Positions 52,225-64,000 of a stretch of 64,000 nt of DNA are shown one piece after another. A program made the translations under genes and the position numbers. The DNA is from Megachile rotundata (Eukaryota > Arthropoda > Insecta > Hymenoptera > Megachilidae): assembly GCF_050947335.1 (NCBI RefSeq), contig NC_134995.1, positions 11,818,501 through 11,882,500 of the forward strand, written 5' to 3'. The notes under the pieces are model-generated. The model was not told where the DNA came from, did no database searches, and saw only the letters and a list, made by a program, of their open reading frames with translations. The first letter of the stretch is position 1, and the number at the start of each line of letters is the position of its first letter.

Positions 52225-53202
52225 ATGTTAAAAATAATTAATACAAGTAATGTATATAATGTGTCCTTTAAGAAGATAAGGATGTTTAGTAATTTTGTGA
52301 AAATAGTTGAAGTTGGTCCAAGAGATGGATTACAAAATGAACAAACTATTGTGCCAACCAAAGTCAAAGTTGAATTGATCAACAAACTATCACAAACTGG
52401 ATTAAAACATATAGAAGTCACAAGTTTTGTATCTCCAAAATGGATTCCACAAATGGCAGATAATATGCAAGTTTATCAAACAATTAAGAAAAGATCAGAT
52501 ATCTCATATCCAGTATTAGTACCAAATATAAAAGGTTTAGAAAATGCATTGAAAGTAGGTGTAAAAGAAATAGCTGTTTTTGGGGCAGCATCTGAGTCTT
52601 TTTCAAGAAAAAACATTAACTGTTCTATCGAGGAGAGTATGAACAATATTAAAACAGTTGTTGAAGAAGCACAAAATCATGATATTAAAGTTAGAGGCTA
52701 TGTATCCTGTATCGTAGGCTGTCCTTATGAAGGTCAAATTAAACCAACAGTTGTAGCCAATTTAGCTGCATTTCTGTTACAATGTGGATGTTATGAAATC
52801 TCTTTAGGAGACACTATTGGTATAGGATCTCCTAATAAAATAAAGCAAGTATTACATGAATTAAAACATGTATCAAGCAATACAAATAAATTTGCAATTC
52901 ATTGTCATGATACTTATGGTCAAGCTTTGGTAAATATTTATGCTAGTCTTGAGGAGGGTATCAGGATTTTTGATTCATCTGTTGCTGGATTAGGAGGTTG
53001 TCCATATGCACCTGGTGCTTCTGGAAATGTTGCTACTGAAGATTTACTTTATTTTTTACATGGACAAGGTTTAGAAACTGGAGTAGATATCAATGAAATA
53101 ATATCAATAGGAAATTTCATCAGTAATCAACTTCAAAGACAAAATCATTCTAAAGTTGGTATTGCACTTCTTGCAAAGGAACATTTAAAAAGCTGTTTGT
53201 AA
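52225..53202 (+). CDS. HMGCL: Hydroxymethylglutaryl-CoA lyase, mitochondrial, single exon
   Basis: Cleaves HMG-CoA to acetyl-CoA and acetoacetate (leucine breakdown and ketone production). It is 325 residues, the same length as human HMGCL, in one exon. Motifs: VEVGPRDGLQNE (Arg/Asp active site) at about residues 28-39, HIEVTSFVSPKWIPQMAD, the metal-ligand pair HCHDTYGQ, and the catalytic-Cys loop GLGGCPYAPGASGN. The N-terminal 20 residues (MLKIINTSNVYNVSFKKIRM) look like a mitochondrial presequence. The C-terminus (KSCL) lacks the peroxisomal CKL signal of the human enzyme. The absence of introns is unusual beside multi-exon neighbours and could mean an old retrogene or intron loss. Confidence 0.96.
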   Translation: MLKIINTSNVYNVSFKKIRMFSNFVKIVEVGPRDGLQNEQTIVPTKVKVELINKLSQTGLKHIEVTSFVSPKWIPQMADNMQVYQTIKKRSDISYPVLVPNIKGLENALKVGVKEIAVFGAASESFSRKNINCSIEESMNNIKTVVEEAQNHDIKVRGYVSCIVGCPYEGQIKPTVVANLAAFLLQCGCYEISLGDTIGIGSPNKIKQVLHELKHVSSNTNKFAIHCHDTYGQALVNIYASLEEGIRIFDSSVAGLGGCPYAPGASGNVATEDLLYFLHGQGLETGVDINEIISIGNFISNQLQRQNHSKVGIALLAKEHLKSCL

Positions 53203-53551
53203 ATATATTTTTATATTAAATATACATTTTTAAGTTTTTAATTTATATTTAAGATATAAACTATAAAAGATAACTTAAGATTTTTATAAAAACAGTGTTA
53301 AATAGAGATATATGTATATATTTGGTACTTATTAAATTTTAATAACTCTGAAACTTGTATACATAATCCATAAAAATATAGCGCAACAACCAAAAATACT
53401 ACATTATGCTATTTGTGTAAGCTGTCATATGTTCTTTGCAATAGTGAGAACATACACAGAAGACTGACTGTATTAAAAAAAATATGTTATAATACATTAT
53501 GACAACAAGATGACACACAAGATCTGATTTATATTTCACATGAAACCTGTG
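53203..53551. other. Convergent 3' region, HMGCL / ARMH3
   Basis: Short AT-rich 3' spacer that should contain both polyadenylation sites; nothing else is seen. Confidence 0.5.
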
Positions 53552-56500
53552 TTACGAAATGTTTGATAGTTCTTGTAATATAGTTTGTGTATCTAATGCA
53601 TTTAAATCTATCGAACCCCGGGTATCAATTACAACTCCTGTTACCTGAAAAATAATAAAAAAAAATAGAAGAAATAAATGCTTAAAATTACATGTTTATA
53701 CATTTAATCGATTATTACCATTTCTTCAAAGAATGCAATGTGGTTTGGTTTTTCAGAATATCTTTCATATTGATCTAAATTATCTTGTAATTTCAGGGTA
53801 AGGCTATCATAATTTTGTATTATGATTGCTAAAATTTGTTCTTCTGTTGGAGTTGATAAACTTTCACTTGCCAACCATGCTGCTATTTTTGGTGGAAAAT
53901 GATTTACAATATCTCTCATATTGACTAAACAGTTTGTTAATTTTAATGCATGTTCTTTATATTCGTAAGATTCACTTGTTGAATATCGTAGTGCTTAAAT
54001 GTACATATTATAATTTCATTAGTTGCTTGCAATCCATTTGTTTTAAACAACAATATATACAAAATTATTCATTGTTACATACCCATTGCATTTAAATTTG
54101 TGAAAATAAGCCGCATTCGGATGATTTCATAAAATAATTCATCATAACTACTTGGAGATGATAGGAAGGTATCTCCGTAAGTTATAAATAAATTTAAAAT
54201 ATTTACAACCTATAAAATTTATTTTATTCTTTCGATTTATAATTGTTATAATATTTTTAATATATTAATTTACCTGAATAGCTAGTGGGAAAATATTCAT
54301 TTTCTTAATAAGATGACTTTCATGTGTAGTTAAAAATTTGAGTAGATTGATCAATGCTGTCCATAGATCTCTCCATTGATATCCAAGTCTAACTCTACAT
54401 CTTTTCTGGTAACAAAGCAACCTTTGTAAAACTCCAATACATTGATGATACAGTTCAAGTGGAAATTTCTTCATCATATGTGATGTAACAAATTCAACAA
54501 GTAAATCTACAATTTTACAATAATTATTCAAATAAATCAAACTTTTGCCTTAAATGAGTAATAATTGTACCAAGTAACGTAGCTGCCAATGGTTGAGCAG
54601 GTGCTGCTTTATCTTGTATTTTTCTGTGATGCATTGGAACTCGATGGAGTTGTACTCTGAATGCTAAATTTGCATCATGCATCAAACTGTTTGCATATTG
54701 ATCTTCTGCAATGCAGCTTAATATAAGGAAACACAACTTAACATTATTCATTATTGCTTCTGTTCTGATAACTTGCATAACTATTGAACTGAAATAACAC
54801 AAGATATAATGCATTAATCATCTTTATTAATATGATATTTAATAAATAATTTCTTACCAATATTGTAAAAATGTAGCCAATAAATTGAATGGCTGGGCCA
54901 TGACATCAGGCAGCTGAGCTCCTGGAGCTACTGCGTTCGGCCCTAATGTATTGTTTGGCGAAGGTGGTGCACTAGTATCACTTTGCGTATATGCCAAAGT
55001 TGTTACAAAATTCCGATTTAAATGTGTAGCTTCGTAAAGTGCTAACAACAAAGCATTGTTAGCACGAACTTGTTGCGTTTTTGCTTCTTCTTCTCCAACA
55101 AACATACTTCCAACTATATTAGTCAAAGAAGATAACCAGGACGCTTGTACTTCTAAATTATTAATATATTTATGTTTGTATTAATAATTTTCAGTAAGTA
55201 GTGTGAAAGTACCAACATAAATGCCTTTATACCTGCTCTTTGCTGAGCGAATTGCCTACAAAATTCCGTCAATGAACTTGATATTACTTGCCCATAGCCA
55301 TTAAGTGCTAGTTCATCATCTAAAATTGATAACTTAACAATATAAGGATTTGCTCCTTCATGTTTTCTGTAATTGACTAGAAGCGTTAATAGCAATACTG
55401 CATCGTGTCCATGACGACTTCTAGCTGTCGTATCTCTTAATAACTACATGAAAACTGTGTATTAATATTTATGATTTGTGTTTTTCAATGATACATTGTT
55501 TAAATAAAATTGTAATACCTACTTGAACCAGAGATTCAAAAACACTATTAAGCATAACATATTCCAACAAAGTGTTTTGACTAACATTGTCCATACCAGT
55601 TACAATAATTAATAACAATTTCAAGCACAAAGCTTTTAAGCTATCAGGATATTCACCTGAAATCACAGAAATTTTTAACAATCAATTTTCTGAATCACTA
55701 TTCACACATTAAATGTATATTTGAATCTTTGATTTCTTGAATCAATTATTTATTACAATACTTTTAATTTACCTGTTAAAAAATTATTGCAATGCTGCAT
55801 TAAAGTTGTCATCCTTTGCTCTGCTGAATCAAATCCCACTAAGATGTCTATTAAGTTAAATCCACAATCGCCTTGACTAGCTTTCTTGTACATGGATTGA
55901 ATGACAGCAGCTAAAGTTTGTAGAGCATATACAACCCTAAAAGGATGTTCATCAACTAATGTGTCTACACAGTGACAAACCAAGGCATTTAAATTTTCTC
56001 TGCTTGCATTTAACTGCTCCACTGTCATATGTAAAATTTCACTTTCAATGTGTGGGACCTAAAGATGTAAGAAATAATCATATAAAAGTAATGATAGTTC
56101 CACATAATCACAGGGTATATAGTAAGATTTAACAGTTCATTTGTTTCTTTTTTTGACAAAAAAAGTGGCAATAAAAATTTGTTGTCAACAAGAAGCACAA
56201 AGATTTATTTGGTTAATTAAAAAATTCTGTTATATAAAAAATGATACTACAAACTTGTAATTTTAATATCTAATAATTATTATATGTTGATACATATTTA
56301 CTGATATAATATTATAATGATCGGTAAATTTGTTACCAAATTTATTCAAGTAAGTTTGCAAGTATTTTGTAAAGGTTCATTAATATTTAAACTATAAAAT
56401 TTACAGTCATTACCATCATGGGAAGTAACAAAATATTATGGAAGAGTATGTATATATCAATTAAAATGCTTAAAATATAAAGTTCAAACGAGTGAAGCAT

Positions 56501-57296
56501 GGTTTAATTTTAAGTGCAAATTTATGCCAGGTAGTTTACACAATGAAATAGAATGTGAAGAAACTAAGCAAAAACAGGGTATTTATTAAAAAAGAATTCA
56601 ATGTTACTTTATTGCAAAGTATTAATTTCAGAATAATATTATTCTACTATTTTTAGTTGAGGATAAAAGTAAACAACAAGTAAAAAAGAAAGTGCCACTT
56701 GATGTAACAGATCACAAAAAGCAAAAAGAATTACAAGCCTCTAAAAATAAGGAAAATGTAAAAACTTCATCTACTGATATAAAAGCCACTCATATATCAA
56801 AGAAACATCAGAAACCTGACAGTAAAAAATATCAAGAAGAAGAGGACTACTATATGCGCGATGAGTTTAGAACAAAAAAACAAAGAAAAGCATAATTTGC
56901 ATATAATCTGAATTAATAAGTAATTAGACTGGAGAATATAATAAATATAAAACATTAATAGTTTATTAATAACTATACTTATTCTAACATATTTTTCTAT
57001 AACAGGTAAAATGCGCTTAATATCTTTAGGAAAGCTTCCTCAAAAAATATGAAGAATTTCAACATTTTAATTTGCCAATTTGCAATTTTTATTACTTATA
57101 TTTGTATATGCTATTTAATAAAATGAATATAAAAATGACTCACCATAGGTTTAATTAAGAACAGTTCATTCCAAAAATTTGGATGAGCTAACGTTAAATC
57201 TTCTCCTTTAAAAAAACTTTCATAAATTGGTACAAGTTTCCCTTTATGTTGGCGTTTGGAGCCTGAACCACTCCTTTTTCTCATAGCCATTGTCAT
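53552..57296 (-). CDS. ARMH3: Armadillo-like helical domain protein 3 (C10orf76 family)
   Basis: Ten exons: 57296-57144, 56058-55773, 55656-55523, 55443-55233, 55152-54858, 54788-54571, 54506-54274, 54209-54083, 53993-53719 and 53644-53552. They give 674 residues (human 689). Family blocks: NFWNELFLIKP in exon 1, FRVVYALQTLAAVI, MDNVSQNTLLEYVMLNSVFE, LLVNYRKHEGANPYIVKLS, NIVGSMFVGEEE, CIAEDQYANSLMHD, CRVRLGYQWRDLWTALINLL, ITYGDTFL and LTLKLQDNLDQYERYSE. The human protein is a Golgi factor that binds PI4KB and GBF1 and supports PI4P production; I infer the same role here. Exon 6 ends at a GTACAA donor, because reading on past it departs from the family. Intron 1 (57143-56059) holds a small gene on the opposite strand. 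Confidence 0.95.
56317..56895 (+). CDS. Unrecognised small basic protein nested in ARMH3 intron 1
   Basis: Three exons in consistent phase: 56317-56349 (MIGKFVTKFIQ, then a GTAAGT donor), 56407-56578 (after TTTACAG; starts SLPSWEVTKYYGRVCIYQL) and 56657-56895 (after TTTTTAG). Together they give 147 residues. The first 60 or so residues are mixed and probably folded, with three cysteines. The rest is Lys/Glu/Gln-rich and likely disordered, ending EDYYMRDEFRTKKQRKA. I do not recognise the family. The very short first exon and tyrosine-rich start suggest a small mitochondrial or ribosome-associated protein, but that is a guess. The gene lies wholly inside ARMH3 intron 1 on the opposite strand. 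Confidence 0.6.
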
Positions 57297-58093
57297 AATA
57301 TTTTATTCACTATATTTCATTTCTTTCAGCTATAAAATGTGTTAATGCAAATAAACAAATATGTATACAATTTTTATAGAATTTTTTAAATTACAACAAA
57401 TCATGCAGTACAAATATAATTTTAATACAAACGTATTATAAAAACTATATGATATTTTAATAATATATTTAATACAATCTATAGTTTAGAATCTATTACT
57501 GTTAAATATAACCTATACTCCTAAATAGTTTTAAACAAATAAATAATATTTTAATGATCAAAACAGCTTTGAAACAAATATGTTTATTTAATTATATAGC
57601 AAATTTAAAAGTATTAAGCATATTTGGAAAAGTAAATAGTGAATATTTACTTACTAACAAAATAGATACATATTTCCTTGATATCGCATAAAGAATCTTT
57701 ATATTTATTTAAAAAACAGTTCTGGGTGTTTGTAATTTTATTTTTTGTTATATTACAATTATTTTCAAGCTTTCATTGAAAAATTTCTAAATATTGGAGG
57801 AGAAACATTACGATAACATCAAAGTACGAAATGACAGGGAACCATTACTAAAAGAATGATTGGCATGTATTATTCTTATCATAATGTAATCATCCAAAAA
57901 CAACATTTATAAAAAAAACAGATAGATAACAGTACTTAAGCATTATTAAGATACAGTTTCTTAATCTGGATAAAAAATGTAACAAGTTATTATACAATGT
58001 TACATGATCACTTCGTATACATAATTCGAAGAACGAACTTTTAAATGAGCATTCCATTGTTTTGATTGTTGAATCGTTCAAAATATTAGCACT
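57297..58093. promoter_or_regulatory. Divergent promoter region, ARMH3 / SUOX
   Basis: AT-rich spacer of about 800 bp between two divergent starts. No strong motif is visible. The minus-strand frame at 57890-58081 is not supported. Confidence 0.4.
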
Positions 58094-60334
58094 ATGCTTT
58101 TACGTTCGAAATTTTTGTACCACCTAAGCAAAAAGTTATTTCAAATTATAATCATTATTTAATAACAATTCAAACATGAAATTTATATAATAAATAAAAT
58201 TTATTTCAGATCTTTACCATCAGTGTCAAATATTTATATTCCATGTTATGTTGGATCAAAAAGAGAGTATTCATTTAAAAGTGAACAATTTACACAGAAC
58301 ACATCTAAGAATGATTTTTATGCAAAATGCACTGCATACATTACCATTGCTACATCTCTACTGGGTATCTATTTCTACACAACCCGTAAAGAAGTTTATG
58401 CCTTGAATAAAAAGGATGTTCAATGTGGAGAATTCCAAGCAAATTTGAAAACTTACAGTTTAGAGGAAGTAGGAAAACACGATAATAAAAAAGATGGTGT
58501 TTGGGTGACATTTAAACAAGGAGTATATGATGTAACAAATTTTATTGAAAAACATCCAGGTGGTCCCTCCAAACTATTAATGGCAGCTGGTGGTTCGATT
58601 GAACCATTTTGGGCAATATTTGCAAATCACAATAGTTCAGAAATATATGAGCTTCTTGAAACAATGAGAATTGGAAATATTTCTGAAGAAGATACTATTT
58701 CCAATAAACTGAATGATAGTGACCCATACTCAAATGAACCTATTAGACATAAAGCTTTAAAAATTAATGGACATAAACCATTTTGTGCCGAACCACCTTC
58801 TGCTTTATTAATTGAAAGCTTCATTACACCTGTGTATATATATTTTTAATTTAAAAAGAATTTTAAGAAGTTTCTAAATAGTACTAGTTTTGACATGTTA
58901 TTTTATTTCAGGGAATTATTTTATGTCAGAAATCATCTCCCTGTTCCTCACATAGACATAAAAACTTATACTTTAGAACTAGCTGTGGAGGAAACAACAA
59001 AGAAGACCCTTAAATTTGAAGATATAAAAAGGTATCCCAAGTATACAATAACAAGTGCCATAATGTGTGGTGGAAACAGACGATCTGAAATGGCAAAAGT
59101 AAATTACTTTTCTTTCTTTGGTAAATTGTGAATGTTCATACATTTGTAAAATATAAAAATCTTCAAAGTAATTTATGAATACTTTGGAGATATCGGTATA
59201 TTATAAATGCATAAATATCTGCAAGTTACTTGTAAGTAATGTAATAAATATGATTATACATTTGTCTTCTAATAACAGGAAAAAGAATTGAAAGGGCTTA
59301 GTTGGGGTGTAGGTGCAGTGGGCAATGCTACATGGACTGGGGCAAGACTATATGATGTATTGAAGGATTTGGGAATTAAAGAAGATGACTACAATCATAT
59401 ACAGGTATAATCACGGAAACAGAAGGAGTAGATATTAAAAATAAACTAAAAACAATAGTTTCTTAAAATGTAAATAATTTCTTTAAATAAGTTTGAGGGA
59501 TATGACTTAGATCCTTCTGGAACACCATATGGAGCAAGTATACCTATTAGTAAAGCTATGGATCCTAAAGCAGATATAATTTTAGCTTATGAAATGAATG
59601 GAAAACCAATATCAAAAGATCATGGTTTTCCTATCAGGGTAATTGTTCCAGGTGTGGTGGGTGCCAGAAATGTGAAATGGCTTGGTAATAAACTAACAAT
59701 TATTATAATTGTAATAAATGTTGAATACAGAATAATAATCTATTTTTGTAATATTCTTAGCTAAAATAATTGTCTCAAAAGAAGAAAGTCAGTCACAGTG
59801 GCAGCGACGTGATTATAAAGGTTTTTCTCCAAGTATTGATTGGAATAATGTAGATTTTTCTAAAGCACCTGCTATTCAAGAAATGCCTGTCGTTTCTGCA
59901 ATTTGTGTACCAGAATCATCAGAAACAGTTAAAGTAGTAAATGGAAAAGTAAATGTCAAAGGTAAAGTATATAACTTTCAGTGCATTTAAAAATTTTTGT
60001 ATGTAAAAATAAGCAAACCTTCTTCTTAGGATATGCATGGTCTGGAGGAGGTCGAAAAATTATTCGAGTTGATGTAACAAATGATCACGGTAAAACTTGG
60101 TATACAGCTAATTTTCATGCGGAAGATAGCAATGCTAAAGAAGGTCGTTATTGGAGCTGGACATTATGGAATGTAGATCTTCCCGTTAATAAAGAATCAA
60201 AAGAAATGGAAATTTGGGCAAAAGCTGTAGATGCATCATACAATGTTCAACCAGAAAGTTTTAAAAACATTTGGAATCTACGAGGTTTTCTCTGTAATGC
60301 ATATCACAAAGTTCAAATTAAATTAGAGCAATGA
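58094..60334 (+). CDS. SUOX: Sulfite oxidase, mitochondrial
   Basis: Oxidises sulfite to sulfate in the mitochondrial intermembrane space using molybdopterin and a b5-type heme. Seven exons: 58094-58134, 58210-58833, 58912-59098, 59279-59404, 59492-59684, 59761-59961 and 60030-60334, giving 558 residues (human 545). The short exon 1 (MLLRSKFLYHLSKK) plus a hydrophobic stretch at about residues 54-70 (YITIATSLLGIYFY) form the bipartite presequence expected for the intermembrane space. The b5 domain has its heme His in FIEKHPGG (about residue 129). The Moco Cys lies in AIMCGGNRRSEM (about residue 274), and the dimerisation domain follows (GYAWSGGGRKI, YWSWTLW). The exon 2/3 junction needs a donor reading CCTGT/GTATAT. 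Its stop faces PARS2 only 72 bp away. Confidence 0.95.
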
Positions 60335-60406
60335 ATTTCTGAAAACATTTATGTAAACTTCTTGTACATTTTCTGATTAAAAATTAGAGGAAAAATCTAA
60401 TCAAAT

Positions 60407-62110
60407 TTATTGTACTTTTATTTTATTAATTTCTAATAATTCTTCATCTTCTTTAAATTCATTGTTAAAATAAGTATATATGTTTTCTAAAGTTACTTCA
60501 CACTGTGTTGCATTATTTGTATTATGGATTTCAAACAGAGGTGTTGATTGCATAGCAGATTTTCCAATTAAAATAACATATGGAAATCCAGTTACACGAG
60601 CATGCATCAATCGATTTCCAATAGTCAAATTTGTTCTATCATCAAGTATAGCATCGATATGTAAATGATTTAACAGTCCTATTATTTTGTCTAGATATTG
60701 AGTTGCAATTTCTTCTTTGCTCCCTTTCTGTAAAAATGCAATGATTTTCAATAGTATATATAATACATAATATACTAGTATTAAAATAGTGTATATTACT
60801 TTTGGTGGTATAATACAAATTGTATAAGGTGCTAAATGTTTTGGCCACCTCAATTCGGTTTTAGTAGATAATGTTTCAGCCAGCATCATAAAGATGCGAC
60901 TTATACCAATTCCATAGCATCCCATTACAAAGGGTGTTGATGAATTATTTGTTCTATATACTACATTCAAGGGTTCTGTATATTTTGTGTTTAATAAAAA
61001 TGTATGTGCTATCTAGAATGAAAGATAAAATTTATCAAAAAGTGTAAGATTAATCCAAATTTATTTTTTCTATTACCTCAGCAACTTGCTCTTTCAAAAA
61101 TTCATTTTTACAGTTAGGACAATGCGTATCATTGCAAATAGTTTTGTTAATAGTGTACTGACAAGATGGGCATATAAAGACAGTATCTTCTCCAATACTA
61201 CCTTTATAATGATACTCATGAGACATTAAACCTCCGATAATTCCTGTATCACCAACAGCTGCAAATCTTAATTAATATTAGCTTAGCATATAATACTACA
61301 TGATGACACTTGTTCTATTACCTTTTATAAATGTTACACCTATCTTTGTAAATATATTTTCATAAGCTTCATTCACTATTTCATAAGTCTTTTGTGCACT
61401 CTCTAAATCAAAATCAAATGTATATAGATCTTTCATAAGAAATTCTCTACTTCTTATAAATCCATGACGTGGTTTCATCTCATCCCTCCATTTATTCGAG
61501 ATTTGATACAGTCTCAAAGGTATCATGTGTGACGGTATTGTTCCTATGGTTGATAATAAGTTACAAATACTTTCTTCACATGTCTATGTTAAAATAAAAC
61601 ATTACATTTACTAAAATGTAATAAATGTTAATAATTTTTATGTTTATATGTCTGATTTAAATAATGACTTACTGGACTAAGTATGTATTTTTTTGCGAAT
61701 CTATCATTCAGTATAAATAACTCAGATAAATTATCATCAAGCCTGTTTGTTTTATTCCACAATTTGGTTGATGTCAAAGCTGGAAGTAATAGCTTTTGCC
61801 CTCCAATCTTTTCCATTTCATGGTCAATAATAGTTATTAATTTATTTAAAACACGTAATGCCAAGGGTAAATATGCATACATGCCACTATTAACTTGTTT
61901 AATAAATCCATATCTCGTTAAATTCTGCAATCAATGTACGGATTATAATGATTATCACAAGGAATCAATAAAAAATAAAAGAAATAATATATAATATACC
62001 TCATAACTTTTTGAAATAGGTTCTGATTGTTTAGCAGTACTAATCCTAGATGACAGTGGTTGGAACAATCGTGACATTCTACTTATGTTCTGAATTGCCA
62101 TATTTGACAT
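60407..62110 (-). CDS. PARS2: Prolyl-tRNA synthetase, mitochondrial
   Basis: Charges mitochondrial tRNA(Pro). Six exons, 62110-62000, 61924-61673, 61583-61322, 61258-61077, 61012-60800 and 60727-60407, give 446 residues (human 475). Class II synthetase motifs: motif 1 region MEKIGGQKLLLPAL, motif 2 WRDEMKPRHGFIRSREFLMKD, motif 3 GCYGIGISRI; the C-terminal anticodon-binding domain includes AILDDRTNLTIGNRL. Two Cys pairs (CPSC, CPNC) in exon 4 may bind zinc in the insertion domain. The presequence is Arg/Ser-rich (ISRMSRLFQPLSSRI). The start at 62110 is my choice: the frame stays open upstream to an ATG at 62179, but that extension is hydrophobic and less presequence-like. Exon 4 uses the second of two close AGs (61259) to keep frame. 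Confidence 0.94.
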
Positions 62111-62892
62111 TTTTAATAGATCAAATATTGTAAATACAAACAAAAATTTGGAATTCAACGCATGTATGCACGGTATCAAACATGCAATCGCGAATGCAAT
62201 CTTCCATCGACTGAATAATCCACAACTCTACATATAAAAACACGGTTATACACAGTCTGGAATCTGGAAGTTCCAATAGTGGGGGTAGCATTCTTATATT
62301 CACGTATACACGTTCAACAATGCCACGTGATTAATGCATTGGGGACAGTATATATACACACATGTAAATATACTGCACGTTTTACTTTATAAATTAGTGT
62401 CTGCCACGAAACGAAATGATTTAATAATTATTTGGAAATTATTTCACAATCATATAGTGATACAAAATTATTATATAATATAATAAGAGTAAAAGTAAGT
62501 TAGACTACAAAATATATTTAGTACAGAAAGTATAATGTGCGATTATTTATATTATAATCATTAACAAAATATTTTTAAAACTACTTTAAGGTTAATTTGT
62601 TTCACTTAATTGCAAATAGGAATAATTTAATATTTTTTATTTAAAATTTTGCAAATGTAAAGTTCAAATTACTGTATTAATATATACTCTCAATAATATT
62701 GTATGATCTTATTATTGATTGTTTCAGAATATTACATAATAAATATGTTTTTAATATTTTTGCATTCGTTTCATATTTGAAATTAATATAATGAACTTTT
62801 ACCTTACTATTGGAAATGCATAAGTATATCACAAAATGAATAACAGGTAATAAATTAAACTTTTAATATTTTCAGACATCCACAGTTCAATC
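62111..62892. promoter_or_regulatory. Divergent promoter region, PARS2 / SLC26
   Basis: A CACGTG E-box lies at 62324-62329, about 215 bp upstream of the PARS2 start. The right part of the spacer is AT-rich; it probably includes a non-coding first exon or intron of the SLC26 gene, since its ATG at 62893 follows a TTTTCAG acceptor at about 62874. Confidence 0.4.
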
Positions 62893-63958
62893 ATGGAGAA
62901 AGATGATATATTTTTACAAGTACGTCTAGAAAGGCCTATTTATGAACAGGAAGATTTAAACAGGGATTATCAGTATGAAAAGCCAAAAATATCTGGTATG
63001 TAAAAAGTATTTAGAAAACACAAATATGTCTGCTATATAATAATTATTAATTATTTCTTATAGTACTTCGAAATGCATTAAGCAGTTTGAAATCAGTAAA
63101 TTGGAAATCTTGTTTTACGTCTGCAGTTCCATCAATACATTGGTTGAGCAAATATAGATGGAAAACAAATATAATGTCTGACATAATTTCTGGTTTAACA
63201 GTAGCAATTATGCATATTCCTCAAGGGATGGCCTATGCACTTTTAGGAAATGTACCACCTGTAGTTGGTATATACATGGCATTTTTTCCTGTTTTAGTAT
63301 ATTTTTTCTTTGGCACATCCAGACATGTATCCATGGGTAAGAAAAAATTAATAATTATATCTTAACGATTGTAACATGGGAGGAAAATGTTCAGCATTTG
63401 ATAAAGATCCACATTTTTTAGTGTTTTACAGTATGTATACATATTTTGTAAAATACTACTTCTATTACAGAAAAGTTACACATAACTCCTTTTAATAGAA
63501 AATTATTAGACAAGTTAAAACAATGAAACATTATTGGCACTCATCAGGAACATTCGCTGTGGTTTGCTTGATGACTGGGAAATCAGTGATGACTTTTTCA
63601 ATACCACAAAATGAAATTATAAGTCCAAACACTACAAATGCAATATCCAATCATCCGGAGGAGTATTTATATACACCCTTACAAGTAGCAACAGCAGTTA
63701 CTTTAATGGTTGGAATATATCAGGTAAAGTTTCATAAATTCTTGATACATTTATGGATAGTTAATAATATATTTCGTTTATTTTTTTAGATCATAATGTA
63801 CATATTTCATTTGGGTATTATAAGTACATTACTTAGTGAACCTTTAGTGAACAGTTTTACAACTGGAGCAGCTGTTTATGTTTTCACGTCCCAAATCAAA
63901 GATCTGTTGGGATTAAAAATACCAAAACAAAAAGGATATTTTAAACTTATTTTTGTAG
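62893..63958 (+). CDS. SLC26-family anion transporter, 5' part (runs off the window)
   Basis: Exons 62893-62995, 63064-63336, 63548-63723 and 63790-63958, in phase, give about 240 residues. The cytosolic N-terminus starts MEKDDIFLQVRLERPIYEQE. It then has the SLC26 signature segment SDIISGLTVAIMHIPQGMAYALLG with NVPPVVGIYMAFFPVLVYFFFGTSRHVSMG (first membrane segments), and TGAAVYVFTSQIKDLLG further on. The family moves sulfate, chloride, oxalate or bicarbonate; the transported anion cannot be told from this part. The transport core is incomplete and the STAS domain must lie beyond the right edge. The donor at 63959 is GTATAA (phase 1). Insects have several SLC26A5/A6-like members and I cannot say which this is. 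Confidence 0.88.
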
Positions 63959-64000
63959 GTATAAAGTATCAAATTTTTGTTAGAACAAAGAATTAATAAA

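Noticed and set aside
52197..52421. Minus-strand frame over the HMGCL start
   Set aside because: Shadow of the HMGCL coding sequence on the opposite strand.

Overview
The window looks like nuclear DNA of an insect, most likely a hymenopteran and perhaps a bee. It is strongly A+T-rich, introns are mostly short with GT-AG ends, gene density is high, and every gene I could name is a conserved animal gene. The species cannot be fixed from sequence alone. I found no viral, bacterial or CRISPR material and no convincing autonomous transposon.

Left part (1-25 kb): an apparently intronless COP1 ubiquitin ligase (minus); only the first two exons of a leucyl/cytosol aminopeptidase (minus); the 20-exon ANAPC1 subunit of the anaphase-promoting complex (plus); a RHBDD1-type rhomboid protease (minus); an FBXL7-like F-box/LRR protein (minus); the splicing factor SLU7 (plus); and the dynactin actin-related protein ACTR1A/centractin (minus).

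Middle part (25-48 kb): ER glucosidase I MOGS (minus) and the selenocysteinyl-tRNA synthase SEPSECS (minus) lie either side of about 3.7 kb of empty AT-rich sequence. Then comes a long plus-strand locus for the purine 5'-nucleotidase NT5C2. Three alternative N-terminal exon sets, spread over about 9 kb, all end in the same splice phase and can join one shared catalytic body.

Right part (48-64 kb): a 154-bp AT dinucleotide run; FRA10AC1 (minus); a divergent promoter region with a ~198-bp tandem repeat whose units carry a CTCF-like motif; an intronless HMGCL (plus); ARMH3 (minus) with a small unrecognised plus-strand gene inside its first intron; sulfite oxidase SUOX (plus) and mitochondrial prolyl-tRNA synthetase PARS2 (minus), whose stop codons are only 72 bp apart; and the first exons of an SLC26 anion transporter that runs off the right edge.

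The genes are mainly housekeeping: protein turnover (COP1, ANAPC1, FBXL7), RNA processing (SLU7, FRA10AC1), secretory pathway (MOGS, ARMH3, RHBDD1) and mitochondrial metabolism (HMGCL, SUOX, PARS2). Neighbours usually lie head-to-head or tail-to-tail with little space. Four genes here (ACTR1A, NT5C2, ARMH3, FRA10AC1) have human orthologues on 10q23-q24, which suggests an old linkage group. Exon coordinates were read by eye from splice sites and reading phase. Each multi-exon model given as complete closes in frame from ATG to stop.
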